64,000 nt of DNA from Turritopsis dohrnii (taxonomy: Eukaryota > Cnidaria > Hydrozoa > Anthoathecata > Oceaniidae): positions 1,302,001 to 1,366,000 of the forward strand of contig BQMF02000030.1 in assembly GCA_027922465.2 (NCBI GenBank). Reading direction: 5' to 3'. This document shows, one piece after another, positions 25,107-36,446 of this stretch. The notes under the pieces are model-generated. The model searched no databases and was not told the origin of the DNA. It was given only the letters and a program-made list of their open reading frames with translations. The number at the start of each line of letters is the position of its first letter. Position 1 is the first letter of the stretch. The position numbers and the translations under genes were made by a program.

Positions 25107-25737
25107 GTTGTTTTGGATATTTTAGAAATGTGACCTACTGCAACAAGCGAAAAATTCCTTCCTCGACTAAGCACTTAAGGCTTTGCGTAAAACCAAGTGC
25201 GTCCCACTGACTGTCATCCATTTTGGTGTTCACTTAGTTTTGTTTACACGGCTTGAAAGAAAAAAGTTTCTGTTGAGTTCACACACATTTTGTATTTTCA
25301 TAGACAAGTTTATATTATTATATATTATGTTATTATTATGACACGTATATATAGGGTATATCTGTTTTTGTCAGAGAAAAATTATCTTTCTGTTTTGTGT
25401 TCACATACATTTGGTATATATTTTGGTAGACGACTTTGTATTGTTCATCATTTGACCCAGTATGCCACGTAAACTTTGGTTATTTCTTGTATCACACATT
25501 CATGACAGCATTATATAGAGTATGTATATACATGTTTGAATTGACAAATATTGACAAGCTGCAAAAGCCTGTTTTCAGTAGGGCTATGTTTTTTTTGTTT
25601 TGATTTTGTGTAAAATTACACGAATTGTGACAAGGAGCAACCTGGCTGCCAACACATGTTGTGGGAGATCTCAGTCTTGAAAGAATGTGTTGTTATACTG
25701 GGAAGACCCCCTTTCCATTTTTATTCTTAAAATTCAG

Positions 25738-25932
25738 ACAATCCCAGACAAAAATTGTGGCAAAACTGATGTTTTTCATGAAGAATTCAAATACCCCTTC
25801 CCCCAGCATCAATGTTTTGAGTTGTGTCCAGCCAGAAGTTCCAACAAACATTGATAACATTGATGGTGGGGGAAGGGGGGCCTCATGATGTGAATTTCAT
25901 GCTTATTGCCACAATATTTTGTCCGGGATTGT
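25738..25932. mobile_element. 195-bp MITE with CCCRGACAAAA ends, copy 2
   Basis: Near-identical to 23832-24025, starting ACAATCCCAGACAAAAATTG. The two copies are direct repeats about 1.9 kb apart. Confidence 0.75.
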
Positions 25933-26213
25933 AATTACGTAACAGTATGGAAATGCGAAAAGAGCAATTGATTGATTGGTTGAAGTAATGGTCCTTGAAA
26001 ATAACCGTGTAAAAACAAGGACAGAATTTCGAAAAAAGTTGAAAAAACGTTCATCTAAAGACAAAATCAAGTTTTTTCAGGGGTGAAGATTTTATAAGAA
26101 GCGTGAAAACAATATTACGTTACTGCGCATTTACAAAATCAACATTACACCATATTTTACTTACGAAATAAAATTAGGATCGTTTAACGCAACATCAAAA
26201 TAAACTAAAAAGT

Positions 26214-27274
26214 TCAATTTCCCTCGACATGTCGGCCATTCTCTAGAATACATTTTTGTGCTCTATGTCTCATGCCTTGCATGACGTTCAATAAAATTTG
26301 TCGGTTGCCCCGGAGAATGTTCATTTCATTCACGATTCTTTGTCTTAAATCGTTCAAGTCAGCGATTGGTGAAGTGCAGACTTTTTGCTTCAAAGTATCC
26401 CCATAAGAAAAAGTCACAGGGTGTAAGGTCAGGAGATCTTGCAGGCCACGGTACCTGATGACTCATTGCAATTACTCTCCGACCAAAAACATCCTGTAAC
26501 CTTCTTCTTACAAGGCGCGTTCTATGAGGAGTTGCGCCATCTTGAACCCACCAAAGTCTGTTGTTTTGCAAGTAAGGGAGATTATAATTATTAGAGAGCT
26601 GAGGAAAAGCTCGGTTATTGAGCATCTCTAGATAGGTTCTCCCATTCACATTTGCATTGAAGAAAAAAGGGCCCAAAAGAGTGCCATTCCCACAAACTCC
26701 TCCCCACAGATGCAGTTTTCGTCTATCACCACTGACTTCAAAATTTGCAGTTGCTGGTGGGTTACCTTTGGGAGCATAACAGCGTACATTTTGTGACGAT
26801 ACATGGTCATTCATGCCAAATGCAGCCTCATCACCAACAATAACATTCGGTAGGAATCTTGGGTTGTGACATGAATTTTTGAACCATCTCGAAAAATCAA
26901 GTCTTCTTTGAAAATCGTTGTTCTTTAATTCATGTCGGTTATGAACACGATATGGATGGTATTCCAAATCAGATCTTATGATTCGGTGAACGGTAGCTGG
27001 AAAGTCCAAGTTGATTTCGTCTGCAACTCATTCTCTGGTTGTTATGAATTGCAACTTGAACTGCATTTATATTCTGGGGTGTTCTGCCAGTTCTTCTCCG
27101 TCCGCTATTTCCCTTTCTGACATTTTTGTGGATTGTCGCTTTATTCGGAAGTGCACGCTGAGGGTATCTTCTTGCAAATTCAGTTAGAGTTTGGTTGGTG
27201 CTCTTGGTCTCTAGGAATACTGACACTAGACAAGTGCGCTGCTCCACAGTTAAATATTCAGGCATGATAAACAC
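26214..27274 (-). pseudogene. DD41D mariner-type transposase, frameshifted
   Basis: Three overlapping minus-strand frames (27274-26969, 27009-26359, 26417-26214) make one transposase of about 345 residues broken by two frameshifts, near 27010 and 26400. The N-terminal HTH region has FARRYPQRALPNKATIHKNV and GRRRTGRTPQNI. The catalytic domain has VIVGDEAAFGMN (first D), LWWVQDGATPHR (second D) and RSPDLTPCDFFLWGY (third D). I count 41 residues between the second and third aspartates. The three catalytic residues survive, but the frameshifts should prevent a full product. Possible outer termini are CAGTGTGTTTCA at 20583 and its inverse ending at 27668, both next to TA, but with 7 kb of other insertions between them. 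Confidence 0.85.
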
Positions 27275-28473
27275 TTCTCAAAACTCATTTACTGTGCGTT
27301 TTAACTTGCCTCTCGTGTCTCTTCTGTTTTATTTTCAAGCAAGCAAATTTATAGAAAATCAAGCAATTAACTGCCTTAATTGGAAGTCTTGAATGTAAAG
27401 TACACTTGATAAAAGATTTCGCACCTTTAAAACAATGAAGATACGGTCGTAAATTTTTTTTTAATTGATCGTTAAGAAAATAATGAGTTTTTCTAGAGAT
27501 GTTTTTTCGATTTTCTCCTCTTCTATTTTTCCAATTTCGAAAAAAATACATCATTGGAAAGAGGAAACAATAAGGTTGTCAATGATATAAAAATTATCTT
27601 CCAATGATCAGAATTGATTGATATATAAGCGATTGTAATTCTTGTTGCCACTTTTTTGAAACACACTGTACGTGCAAACTTTCAAAGGAATTGAACCATT
27701 CGAGTCATACAAATTTTCATAACAATTACATTGTCATTTTTATCGACATTTCTTTCGACTAAATTATGACATTGGGCTCTCACATTACCGAAATTTCTTT
27801 TTCCGACGAAATTATGAAATTGAGCCCTCAAATTCACCATCTGCACAATTCACATCTGCAAATTGTAGTGTTGTCAAAATTGTTAAGAGAATAATCGAAC
27901 CTAATTTTCCTAGTGCACTAGTGCAGCTGAGTATGTTTAACACACTCCAACATCTGAAGCCACATATTTTTAAATCTCCATAATATCAAACCACAACAAA
28001 AATGTAATTTTCACGGACAGCAGCAACATGCAAAGGTGTGTTCATAGGGTATTTTTGCTTTGTTAATTAATGGCTTTCCAAAATAATTATTTGAGGAAAC
28101 GTTATCACAAGCGATGTTAATCTCAAAAGAAATCTTAAGTTGATTTTACACGACCATATTTCATATTTTATATAATATATGGTCAAAACTATTTTATGAT
28201 CAACATGAACGACGAAGAAAGTCAATGAAATGAAGAAAATGAAATGAAACAAGTTAATAGAAACTTCTGTTTTTCATTTTGGAAAACTTATTGAAGTATG
28301 CGTTTCTATTCAAAAAATCAAATCTGCTCTGTGTATATTGCCTCGTTTAAATCAAAGCTTGATTTTGAGGGCTGCAATTCTTCTTTTACTTCTCATTGAG
28401 ATTGTTTCACAAATTATTAGAAGAAAGTCAAATAGAAAAAGAAGAAAGTATTGGGTAAAGCCATGGCTTGTAC

Positions 28474-28712
28474 GGAGACCTACACTTGGAAATATACGAA
28501 ATGATTATTCATTTTTAGTTATTTAATGTATTTATTTAAGTTATTTATATTTATTTAATGTATTTATTTAATGTATATATTATATACATATCAACGTAAA
28601 ATGATGTTTTCGATATGTGTCCTGTGTAAAATAGAAGTAGCTAAAAAGAGCTAAAGAGACAAGCGGTTATTTCCGAATTGGATTCTTCTTTTCCCAAATA
28701 TCGAAAAATTTG
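28474..28712. repeat. second copy of the 22658 repeat block
   Basis: It starts GGAGACCTACACTTGGAAAT and shares GATATGTGTCCTGTGTAAAA and AGAGACAAGCGGTTATTTCC with the first copy, which is about 5.8 kb upstream in the same orientation. Confidence 0.65.
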
Positions 28713-29450
28713 CCGTTTTGTCTATTCTAGCTATTTCCCCTGCATGCAGGGAAATAAACACATGAAGATTTATTTCTTTTTTTCTGAAGCGAAAATTTGT
28801 TTAGGTTTTTCCACACCACTTTCTGTACATTTATGAACTCCTTCTGATTATTCAATTACTTGATTTCAATAGAAAATATTAGAGTTATATGATATCATGA
28901 AGAAATAGGACACGCCCAATCTCATATGATCATATGATTTTACTTCATATGAGGTATGTTACATGATCATATCCATATGATCATATACTATATGTCAAAT
29001 ACATGCAAAACACGATCGTGTGAAAGCAATTTCATATTTGTTGATAACTAACTTTAAATAATTATTTGAGGAAACTAAAAAATGCTTTGTAAAGTGTCTC
29101 TAAAAAAGTGTTGTTCTTAATGGAGGCGGACTGCCTCTCTGGACCGGCTGTGCTAGGCAAATAGGGCGTTAAGGAATGATATTATTTTTATCAGGATGTA
29201 GTGCTTTTCTATTTGAAGTTGTTGTATCAGGTGAAATGTAACGTCTAATTGCTAGAACAATTAATTGTTTGTAGAGTTAGTACAGAAAGAAAACTTTGCC
29301 ACTACACATCAGTTTTGAACCAACGCTTTTGCTTCCTGTGTTGCCTCCTTTTCTAACATTCTGAAACCTTTGAAGTATCTTTTTCTTGCTATTCAAAATG
29401 TTAGCGAAGACCGTTTGTCCTCGTTTCGCTGATTCCTTCAATTAGCGTTG

Positions 29451-29595
29451 AGTCTGGTTCACATCTTTGACATAAGCATAGCATAAGCATAAAAATATCA
29501 AAATGTTCTGATAATCTTATGTTTATGTTATGTCGGGCACGTTCACACGGGCGTTTTCTTATGCTTATGCTTATGTCAAAGATTTGAACCAGGCT
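29451..29595. mobile_element. palindromic MITE with CTGGTTCA ends
   Basis: Ends are AGTCTGGTTCACATCTTTG and inverse AAAGATTTGAACCAGGCTT, each followed by repeated CATAAGCATA units. It resembles the outer element at 9485-10924. Confidence 0.7.
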
Positions 29596-30231
29596 TTATT
29601 CCATTTAATGTAGAAAAACTGACGTTATCTTTTATAGTTGACAGAGTACAAAATCACTTAGCCAAAAAAAATTTCTTTATGCTGTACCATCAGACCGATC
29701 AATCGGCTTGACCTTCTTACGGTGTGTTTGTCTGCTGCGATAATTTCAAAGAGAATTGTTCTGGCTGATGTTGGCCAATGAAGGCTCAAGTCAAGTACTA
29801 GCCGCCAAGGCGTCGTCGTTTCCCGCCCATGTTCACGAAAAATGAAATTGGCAATCATAAGTGTACCCAAGTTGTAGAGCTCGAAAAACTGATCAAAAAA
29901 TTTATAAGATCGTTTTGCTATTTTTGAGATATCTTCAATCAAAGATTTTGCTGACGTCGAAGACTTGTCCCCAAAAATAATTGGGGCCAAATTTTTCGTC
30001 ACCCCATTGCTTGTATCGCCAACCCCAAAAAGCGCCAGTTATCCCTATTGGTTAGCGAGATAATTTTTCCTGAACATCGCGTTCGATTTAGGTCTCAATA
30101 GGGACTTTACGATTCGCGACGCAGACGGCAACGGCAACGCAAGAACAGCCGTAGCCGTTCACGTTGCCGTTCTATTATAAAGTTAGTTACGATAGAAAAC
30201 GTGCGAACTTCAAATTTTTTTATTATTCGAA

Positions 30232-31286
30232 ATGGCGGTGGCAAACATAAACAAACTTCTGGTTCTTGATTCTTACTGCTCTAAAGTTATAAACGATGAG
30301 GAATTCGTTTTATTATATGATTTAAATTCTTCCTCAAACTTGAATTTACCATATTGGAATTACGATGATTTCAACTTAGATAACATGAACAATGATGAGT
30401 GTAAATCGGAATTCAGGTTTTTTAAAGATGATGTATTTACACTAAAAGAGGTAATGCAAATACCTGAATTCTTCACCTGTTACAATGGATTGAGAGTATC
30501 TGGAATAGAGGGTCTTTGTATTGCCTTGCGAAGATATGCATACCCAAACAGATACGCAGATCTGGTGCCTAGATTTGCAAGACCTATCCCCCAACTTTGT
30601 ATGATAGCTAATCATACCATGAACTTCATTTATAATAATTGGCACCATTTGTTAGAAACATTTCAGCAAAACTGGCTGTCTCCTGCTAATTTACAACGTT
30701 TTGCAGATTTCATACACGAAAGTGGAGCACCCTTAAACAACTGTTGGGGATTTGTAGACGGAACAGTTCGCCCAGTTTGTAGACCCAGCAGGGGCAGAGA
30801 CAGCTCTATAATGGGCATAAAAGAATTCATGGCATAAAATTTCAATCTATAGTCGCACCCAATGGAATGATTGCAAACCTTTATGGTCCTGTTATGGGCC
30901 GTAGACATGATGCTTACATGCTTGCAAGATCTGGTGTACTTACTCAATTGCAACAACACTCATTTGGGAATAATGGGTCCCCCCTCTGTATTTATGGAGA
31001 TCCCGCTTACCCAATGCATTTACATCTTCAAAGGCCATTCGGAGGGGCTAATATCACTCCACTCCAACGTTCCTGGAATAAAGACATGAGTGCTGCACGT
31101 GTGTCAGTTGAATGGGTTTTTGGGGACATTGTGAATTATTTTAAGTTTCTGGACTTCAAAAAAAATCCAGCTAAAGTCTATGTAATTTGTGCTTTGCTAC
31201 ATAACGCAAGAAGCTGTTTTTATGGATCTACCACGGAAAATTACTTTGGAATTGAACCTCCTCTGATTGGAGAATATTTTGTATGA
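30232..31286 (+). pseudogene. Harbinger DDE transposase (nuclease), one frameshift
   Basis: Two frames, 30232-30837 and 30867-31286, form a single ~350-residue DDE_Tnp_4-type nuclease. The first contains GLRVSGIEGLCIALRRYAYP and NNCWGFVDGTVRPVCRPS (first D). The reading frame then shifts by one base near 30790; the alternate frame continues LYNGHKRIHGIKFQSI. The second contains YGPVMGRRHDAYML, CIYGDPAYP (second D) and RVSVEWVFGDI (E). All three catalytic residues remain. In this superfamily the nuclease works with the MYB-like partner encoded at 31947-32648. The frameshift makes autonomous activity unlikely. Confidence 0.85.
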
Positions 31287-31946
31287 TGAAATAGTAAATA
31301 TTGTTTCCAAGGTTACTTCTCCACTAACGTTGTTACGAGTTTTCTCAAAAACAGGTGTAGAAATTGAAAAATAAAAAAAACACACACACACACACAAGGC
31401 ATTTTCCTTTTCGAAATCTCTTCTCTAGCCTCAAGATAAAAATTTTTTTGGGTGTCTCATAATCAAAGTTTGACTATATTAACTTAACCCTATCTGCGCA
31501 GAGTTTTAGGGCTAGCAAAAAGGCGGAACAGGCAAAACATTATTGATGTTATTTATTTAGTGAACTAACTTTAGGGTAACTAAGATGAATAGGTACACAT
31601 GTAAAAATAGTAAAAACACTTGTAAAAATATAAACTACAGGATCCAGGAAAAACATATCAATTGATGTTAAGTAACACTTGTATATATGTTAACTAACAA
31701 AATTTATCTCAAAAGGTTATTTCTTTAAAGATACCTGTATAGTAAAAATTAAGAAATCATAAACCATCATTGTAAAACAGAACAAATAAGAAGGGCCCTT
31801 TATGAGTTTAAAAACTTTAACAGAAAATTTCATTTTCAACTGATAGACCAATTCCAAAAACAGTCAGGAAAACAAAAGAAACTTAAACACAACCAAATTT
31901 GAACACAACTAACTACTGTAGAATCGTAAACAGTAGGTAAATAAAA

Positions 31947-34900
31947 TCATTGAGTTTTATCAGGCTGACATGGGGGTAGAAACCTATTTAGGGTCTGTAA
32001 GAACATAATGTTCATTTGTTGTTGTTGCTTAATAAGGTCGTTTGTTTGCTTTTGTTGATTTAATAGCAATGATTGGAAATTTTGCATTTCCTGCTTTTTT
32101 ATTTCGATCTCTTGCTTCCTTAGTTCATTTTCCTCTTTACTTTTTTCACGTAAAAATCCTATAGTATCACTGGAGGATCTCCTTTTCTTTGAAGACTCAT
32201 CACTTGAGTCACTCCATTCCCCCTTTCTTGCCTTTGACTGACCATATGTTTCTAAAGAGCTGAGGCGTAGCTCTTCTGCCTGTGAAGCCTCATCTTCCAA
32301 TTTTTGCTTTTTAGCTGTGCTCTCCTCATTACAAAGCCTTTCGCTGTCTTCCAATTGTTCTTGGATATCTCGTAATCCTCTATCAACTTCAGATTCATCT
32401 CCAACATCGATGCCACTTGCCTGCCTTTCTTCATTTTCTTTCGTTTTAAATTTTTTCAACAATAAATTTAGTCGGTCTCTGGTTGATCTATCCGTTACTC
32501 TGAAATTGATATTTTCTAGGGAATTCAAACTTTCTGCAATCCGTTTCCAAGTCTGCCCACGCTCCACAGAGCCTTGTCTGTGTCGCCATGGTTCATACAC
32601 AAGAACTTGTCTTATAAGAATTGTATCGTGTTCATTCAGCCAGTGCATTGGTTTTCTAAAAAAAGATCATAAATTTGTATTCTCACCACAAAATGTATAT
32701 AAACAAATGATTTAACAGCCAGCTACAAAGAAAGATTATGCTCATAGGTAACATAAGGTCACTTATAAATACAATTCACTCGTTAATTTCATGAAAAGCT
32801 AAGAAAAATGTGCCATAAAACAGACATTCCAACCCTAGAGAATCTGATATCGGGAGTTTTGATAGGTTTAGTGACTACCCGAGAGCCAACCATGGTTGGG
32901 GCGGAGGTGGGAATTTTGGATTATATCTTTGTCTAAAACACCAGAAAACGCCATCTTGAGAATAATTTTGAGATTTAAATTAGTCAGCGATGCGCACCAC
33001 TAGGCTGCCGCCGTTAACCATTTCATTGAACGTTTAGAATTCTCCAAAATTTTCCTTTCAATTTTGCTTTCGGATGCTTTTTTATTTTATTTTGTTATCA
33101 TTTTGTGTCAGAAAACATTAAAGGAACCCTAGAAACGAGGTTGGTTTACATACGCTATCATTTACTATAATGCCGGCACCGACTAAACAGCAAGCAATTT
33201 GTAGCAGGCGCTTGCTTGTCGCTTTGTTTACAACTATAGTGGAGTGATATGGTGAACTGCGAGCTTGTCATTAAAATTTGCACACTTTGAAATATTGTGG
33301 CCTTTTTATCACAGATATATATAAAACCGCTAGATGCGCGACTCGCCTGAAGCTGAAACAAAAAAAGTGAGGCAAATTCTTGAGTCGGTAGCCATCTTTA
33401 ATTAGGGCAAAACAAAATAAAACGTAGAGGTTTGAGAGGTTTTCTCTGTTTTTTCATAGGAGTTTAAGAGAGTGTAGTATCCAATCTTTGATTCATGTTT
33501 CTTGTATCTTCTAGGAAGGGTTCGCCCATAAATATATAATAAAACTGTGTAAAGAGAACACCACATTGGCGACGAGATAAAACTCCGTACAGCAATTATG
33601 GCTGTGGCAACTTTTGGAAGGATGCCACCAAAATTTGACCCAACTCAACACCCCTTCTCATGTGGAGAAGCATTTAAGGAGTGGGCAGAACAACTGGACG
33701 ATTACATCATGGCCTCAGCAATCACTGATGAAGGTCAAAAGAAGGCGATGCTGAGATCAATAGGAGGGGAAAAGATCAGAAATGATCTAAAGACCGCAGT
33801 TATTGACTTTGCTGGCAGCACATATGATCAGTGTAAAACAAAACTTATCACCATGTATGAGCCAGAGACGAATAAAACTGCAGAGAGGTATAGATTTAGA
33901 AAGATGAAACAGGCATTAGATGAGAACATCGAAGAATTCAAAAACAGACTCTGGATTCAAAGCGAACGTTGTGGATTTACTGATAGAGACGAACAAATAA
34001 GAGACCAAATTGTATTCGAATGCAAGTATAAAAAACTCCGCAGAGGGGCCCTGAAACACGGTTGGGACCTAAAAGAACTTATGAAAGAAGGCCGCAACCT
34101 TGAGATGACCACAAAGAATGCCGAACTGATTGAAGGAGCGGAAGGAGAAATCCCAGAATCAGACAGTGAAATGGCAGTTAATGCGTTAGGTGGAGTATAC
34201 AGTAAGAAACGCCAACAAAGAATGAAGTTGAGGTACAACAACCAAAACCAACCACGGAAAGATATCTCACAAGAGAAATGTACAAGATGCACTTATCCTC
34301 GACACAAAGGACCAATTGAAAGAGAATGCCCAGCATGGGGTCAAGAGTCTCATAAATGTGGCAGACAAAACCACTTCAGCAAAGCCTGTCTTACCCCTGC
34401 CCCAACATCAAACCAAAATCTGAAAATATCAAGCCAACATCTGAAAACAACCTCAATAAAAACACTGCAGAAAGACTCAGAAAGTGAGGAAGAATACAGC
34501 TATTACATGTACCCCATAGCTACACAAGAAGAGGAGATTGCAGCTATGCCAACACACAGACCAACCAACCAGCCAATCACCACAGTACATATTGGGAACA
34601 AACCAATCACCATGCTAGCAGATACAGGAGCTATGGTTAGTGTCATGGCAGAGAATCATTTGCAACAGTTGGAACCAAAACCAACACTCCAACCAGTCAA
34701 AGTCAAACTGACACCATGCGGCAACCAAAAGATCACATGTCACTTTAAGTTTGAAGCCACCATAAAAGCAGCCAGCCATTCCTTTTTTGTCAGGCAAACA
34801 GGAGTTCCAGATGATCTTGAGATAATTTGTGCGTCAAGATGTATTTGAAAGGATCGTTGATCCTGTTCAATAGACGATGTTGTAATGTAATTACACTTTT

Positions 34901-36274
34901 CGATGATATGATTAAACCTAATACAAAGGTTTTCCTTCTATGTTTTAACAATGGAACACCATTTTTATCTTTTAAATTGGAAAGATATTCGATTGTCTCT
35001 ACAAGAAATGGGTACCAGTGATTTTTATTGCTGTTAGTCCAATTAGAAATGGAGGATTGAGCAGGCAATGAAAACATGTTTCTCAAAAATTCATAAGCGC
35101 GAGGTGAATAGAAATGAAGAGTTAAAGCAAATTTTTTGATTTCATCACTGTATCTTTTACCATGTACATTTCTGTCTTTATTTTTTAATTCCGATGAAAT
35201 TAATTCTTTCGTCATCCCAGTAAAGTTTTCTTCAATTATAGCACCACTGTCTTCTGTAAGAAGCTTTTTATCTTTAAGTGTTTTTATAATGCTTTGTAAT
35301 GATTCAATATTTGTCTCTTTTCGTTTCAATTTTTGTTTGAGAGTTTTAATTTTTCTTCTTAATTTAACTTTAGTTGGGGATGGGGTAGTTTTTAACTTTT
35401 TTGATGCAGGTGGTGATTGGGTTGATTCATGTTGATTATTACTATCATGACTACAACTGGGACCATTTTCATTTAGTTGTTCAAATTTTCTTTTAGTAGG
35501 AGATTTTCTTTGCTTTTTGTTCTTGCTTTGTAGATGTTCAGGAAATTGAAATATCGAGGGAACAGAATCTGCTTTTAGGCGAGGCTTTAGATCATTTATA
35601 TTTGTAACATAGTCAGATGGTTTAAAATGTTGACTACAAATGGCAGAATATTTATTTGGAGTGAACTTTTCTCGTTTAAGTGCCACAATCCAAGACTTGT
35701 TTAAGGAAGGATTATTGATGGGAAATTTGTGAAAATGAATGTTAGAATCTTTATTATAGCGATTTGTACAGCCATAAGCACTGCAGGAATTCACCATGAT
35801 TATGCTGGAAAAGTAACTGATTGATTCGCGAAAAAATTCTTTTTTGCCCTAATTAAAGATGGCTGCCGAAATTTTTTTTGCCTCAACGCCCACGGGCGAG
35901 TCGCGCATCTAGCGGTTTTATATATATCTGTGCTTTTTATATCCTGATATCGGGAGATAATGTTGCTCATCGGGAGAACGGGATTGTCATCTTGAGATCG
36001 GGAGTCTCCCGCTCATATCGGGAGAGTTGGAATGTATGATAAAACGTTTGTTGTTGTTTGGTTTATTGAGCTAGTTAAAGAAACAAAACCAAGATAACAA
36101 TAATTGTTAGGTCTGCAGTAGCATAAATAACTCAAGCATTGGTATTCTATTAGTTCATTATGAAAATAATGTAAAAATACAAACAAAGAATCTAAAAAAC
36201 ACTTTTGGAAGTCATGTTTAATAAAAAGCAACTTACACTTTCTCTTTGGAAGCACCGCTTTGTGTCGCCATTTT
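31947..36274 (-). CDS. Harbinger MYB/SANT-like DNA-binding protein, two exons
   Basis: The main exon (31947 to about 32653) encodes MHWLNEHDTILIRQVLVYEP, a trihelix/MYB-like helix region with RGQTWKRIAESLN. An acidic and lysine-rich middle, a coiled-coil EIEIKKQEMQNF segment and a Gln-rich tail follow. Upstream, a short exon starting at 36274 (MATQSGASKEK) ends with a GTAAGT donor at about 36235. It joins the acceptor before KPMHW in the correct phase, giving MATQSGASKEKVKPMHW. The ~3.6-kb intron contains the P-like element. In Harbinger elements this protein binds the transposon ends and helps move the nuclease into the nucleus (family knowledge). Confidence 0.75.
33440..34795 (+). mobile_element. 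Gypsy LTR retrotransposon fragment
   Basis: A presumptive partial LTR with TATA-like TAAATATATAATAAAAC ends just before ATTGGCGACGAGATAAAAC, the leader commonly seen after Gypsy LTRs. The gag-protease frame follows. Reverse transcriptase, integrase and the 3' LTR are absent. The right border, near 34795, abuts P-element transposase sequence. Confidence 0.7.
33598..34848 (+). pseudogene. Gypsy gag and start of aspartic protease, truncated
   Basis: A 416-residue frame. The capsid-like part contains FKEWAEQLDDYIMASAI and FKNRLWIQSERCGF. A cysteine/histidine cluster (about residues 231-263: CTRC, then CPAW, HKCGRQNHFSKAC) is a degenerate CCHC zinc-knuckle region; the first knuckle is irregular. 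ITMLADTGAMVSVM is the protease active-site segment (DTG). The frame leaves Gypsy sequence near 34795; the last ~18 codons are antisense P-element sequence, so the protein is a chance fusion ending at TGA. Normal gag-pol would continue into reverse transcriptase. Confidence 0.8.
34790..35797 (-). pseudogene. THAP9-like P-element transposase, catalytic core deleted
   Basis: A 335-residue frame. The THAP zinc-binding domain (about residues 1-85) has CSAYGCTNR, FHKFPINNP, SWIVALKREKF and CSQHFKPSDY. A nuclear-basic and coiled-coil region (KVKLRRKIKTLKQKLKRKE) follows, then YSDEIKKFALTLHFYSPRAY and LPAQSSISNW, typical of P-element transposases. The sequence then passes almost directly to KYILTHKLSQDHLELLF, which normally lies far downstream. 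The RNase H-like catalytic segment is therefore missing, and the C-terminus is cut by the Gypsy fragment. The product could at most be a DNA-binding repressor-like remnant (inference). Confidence 0.8.
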
Positions 36275-36446
36275 TGTTTTCAAGTCACGTTTTCAGGAGA
36301 ACGTCAAAATCTTTCAAACCACGTTCGCTACGGAACGCCAAAATTTCAAAGTGGGGTTTCCGCGGAACTGAGCATGCGCATTAGCTCAAAAATCTCGAAA
36401 TCCCGTTGCCGTTGCCGTTGGCGTCACAAATCGTAAAGTCCCTAAT

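Larger units (their letters stand above)
32822..36037 (-). mobile_element. P-like (THAP9-type) transposon, internally deleted
   Basis: The ends are AGACATTCCAAC and, inverted, ATACATTCCAAC. The flanks CATAAAAC (32814-32821) and GATAAAAC (36038-36045) match at 7 of 8 positions, the 8-bp duplication length known for P elements. Inner inverted repeats (33298-33413 versus about 35840-35945) share TATAAAACCGCTAGATGCGC. A THAP-domain transposase lies on the minus strand. A Gypsy fragment interrupts it. Confidence 0.75.
30100..36443 (+). mobile_element. PIF/Harbinger transposon, two genes, AAT target duplication
   Basis: The terminal inverted repeats start AGGGACTTTACGATT and continue for about 41 bp with GGCAACGGCAACG in both arms. 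AAT flanks both sides (30097-30099 and 36444-36446). It carries a frameshifted DDE transposase (plus) and a MYB/SANT-like accessory gene (minus), the usual Harbinger gene pair in convergent orientation. The MYB gene's intron hosts a P-like element at 32822-36037. Confidence 0.85.

Noticed and set aside
29658..30002. 114-codon minus-strand frame (STSAKSLIEDISKIAKRSYK)
   Set aside because: No recognisable domain, no ATG-supported context and no splice or repeat support; it sits between transposons.
33598..34848. Domesticated gag gene
   Set aside because: The frame runs into protease and ends in unrelated antisense P-element sequence; upstream leader and LTR-like sequence indicate a recent retrotransposon fragment.
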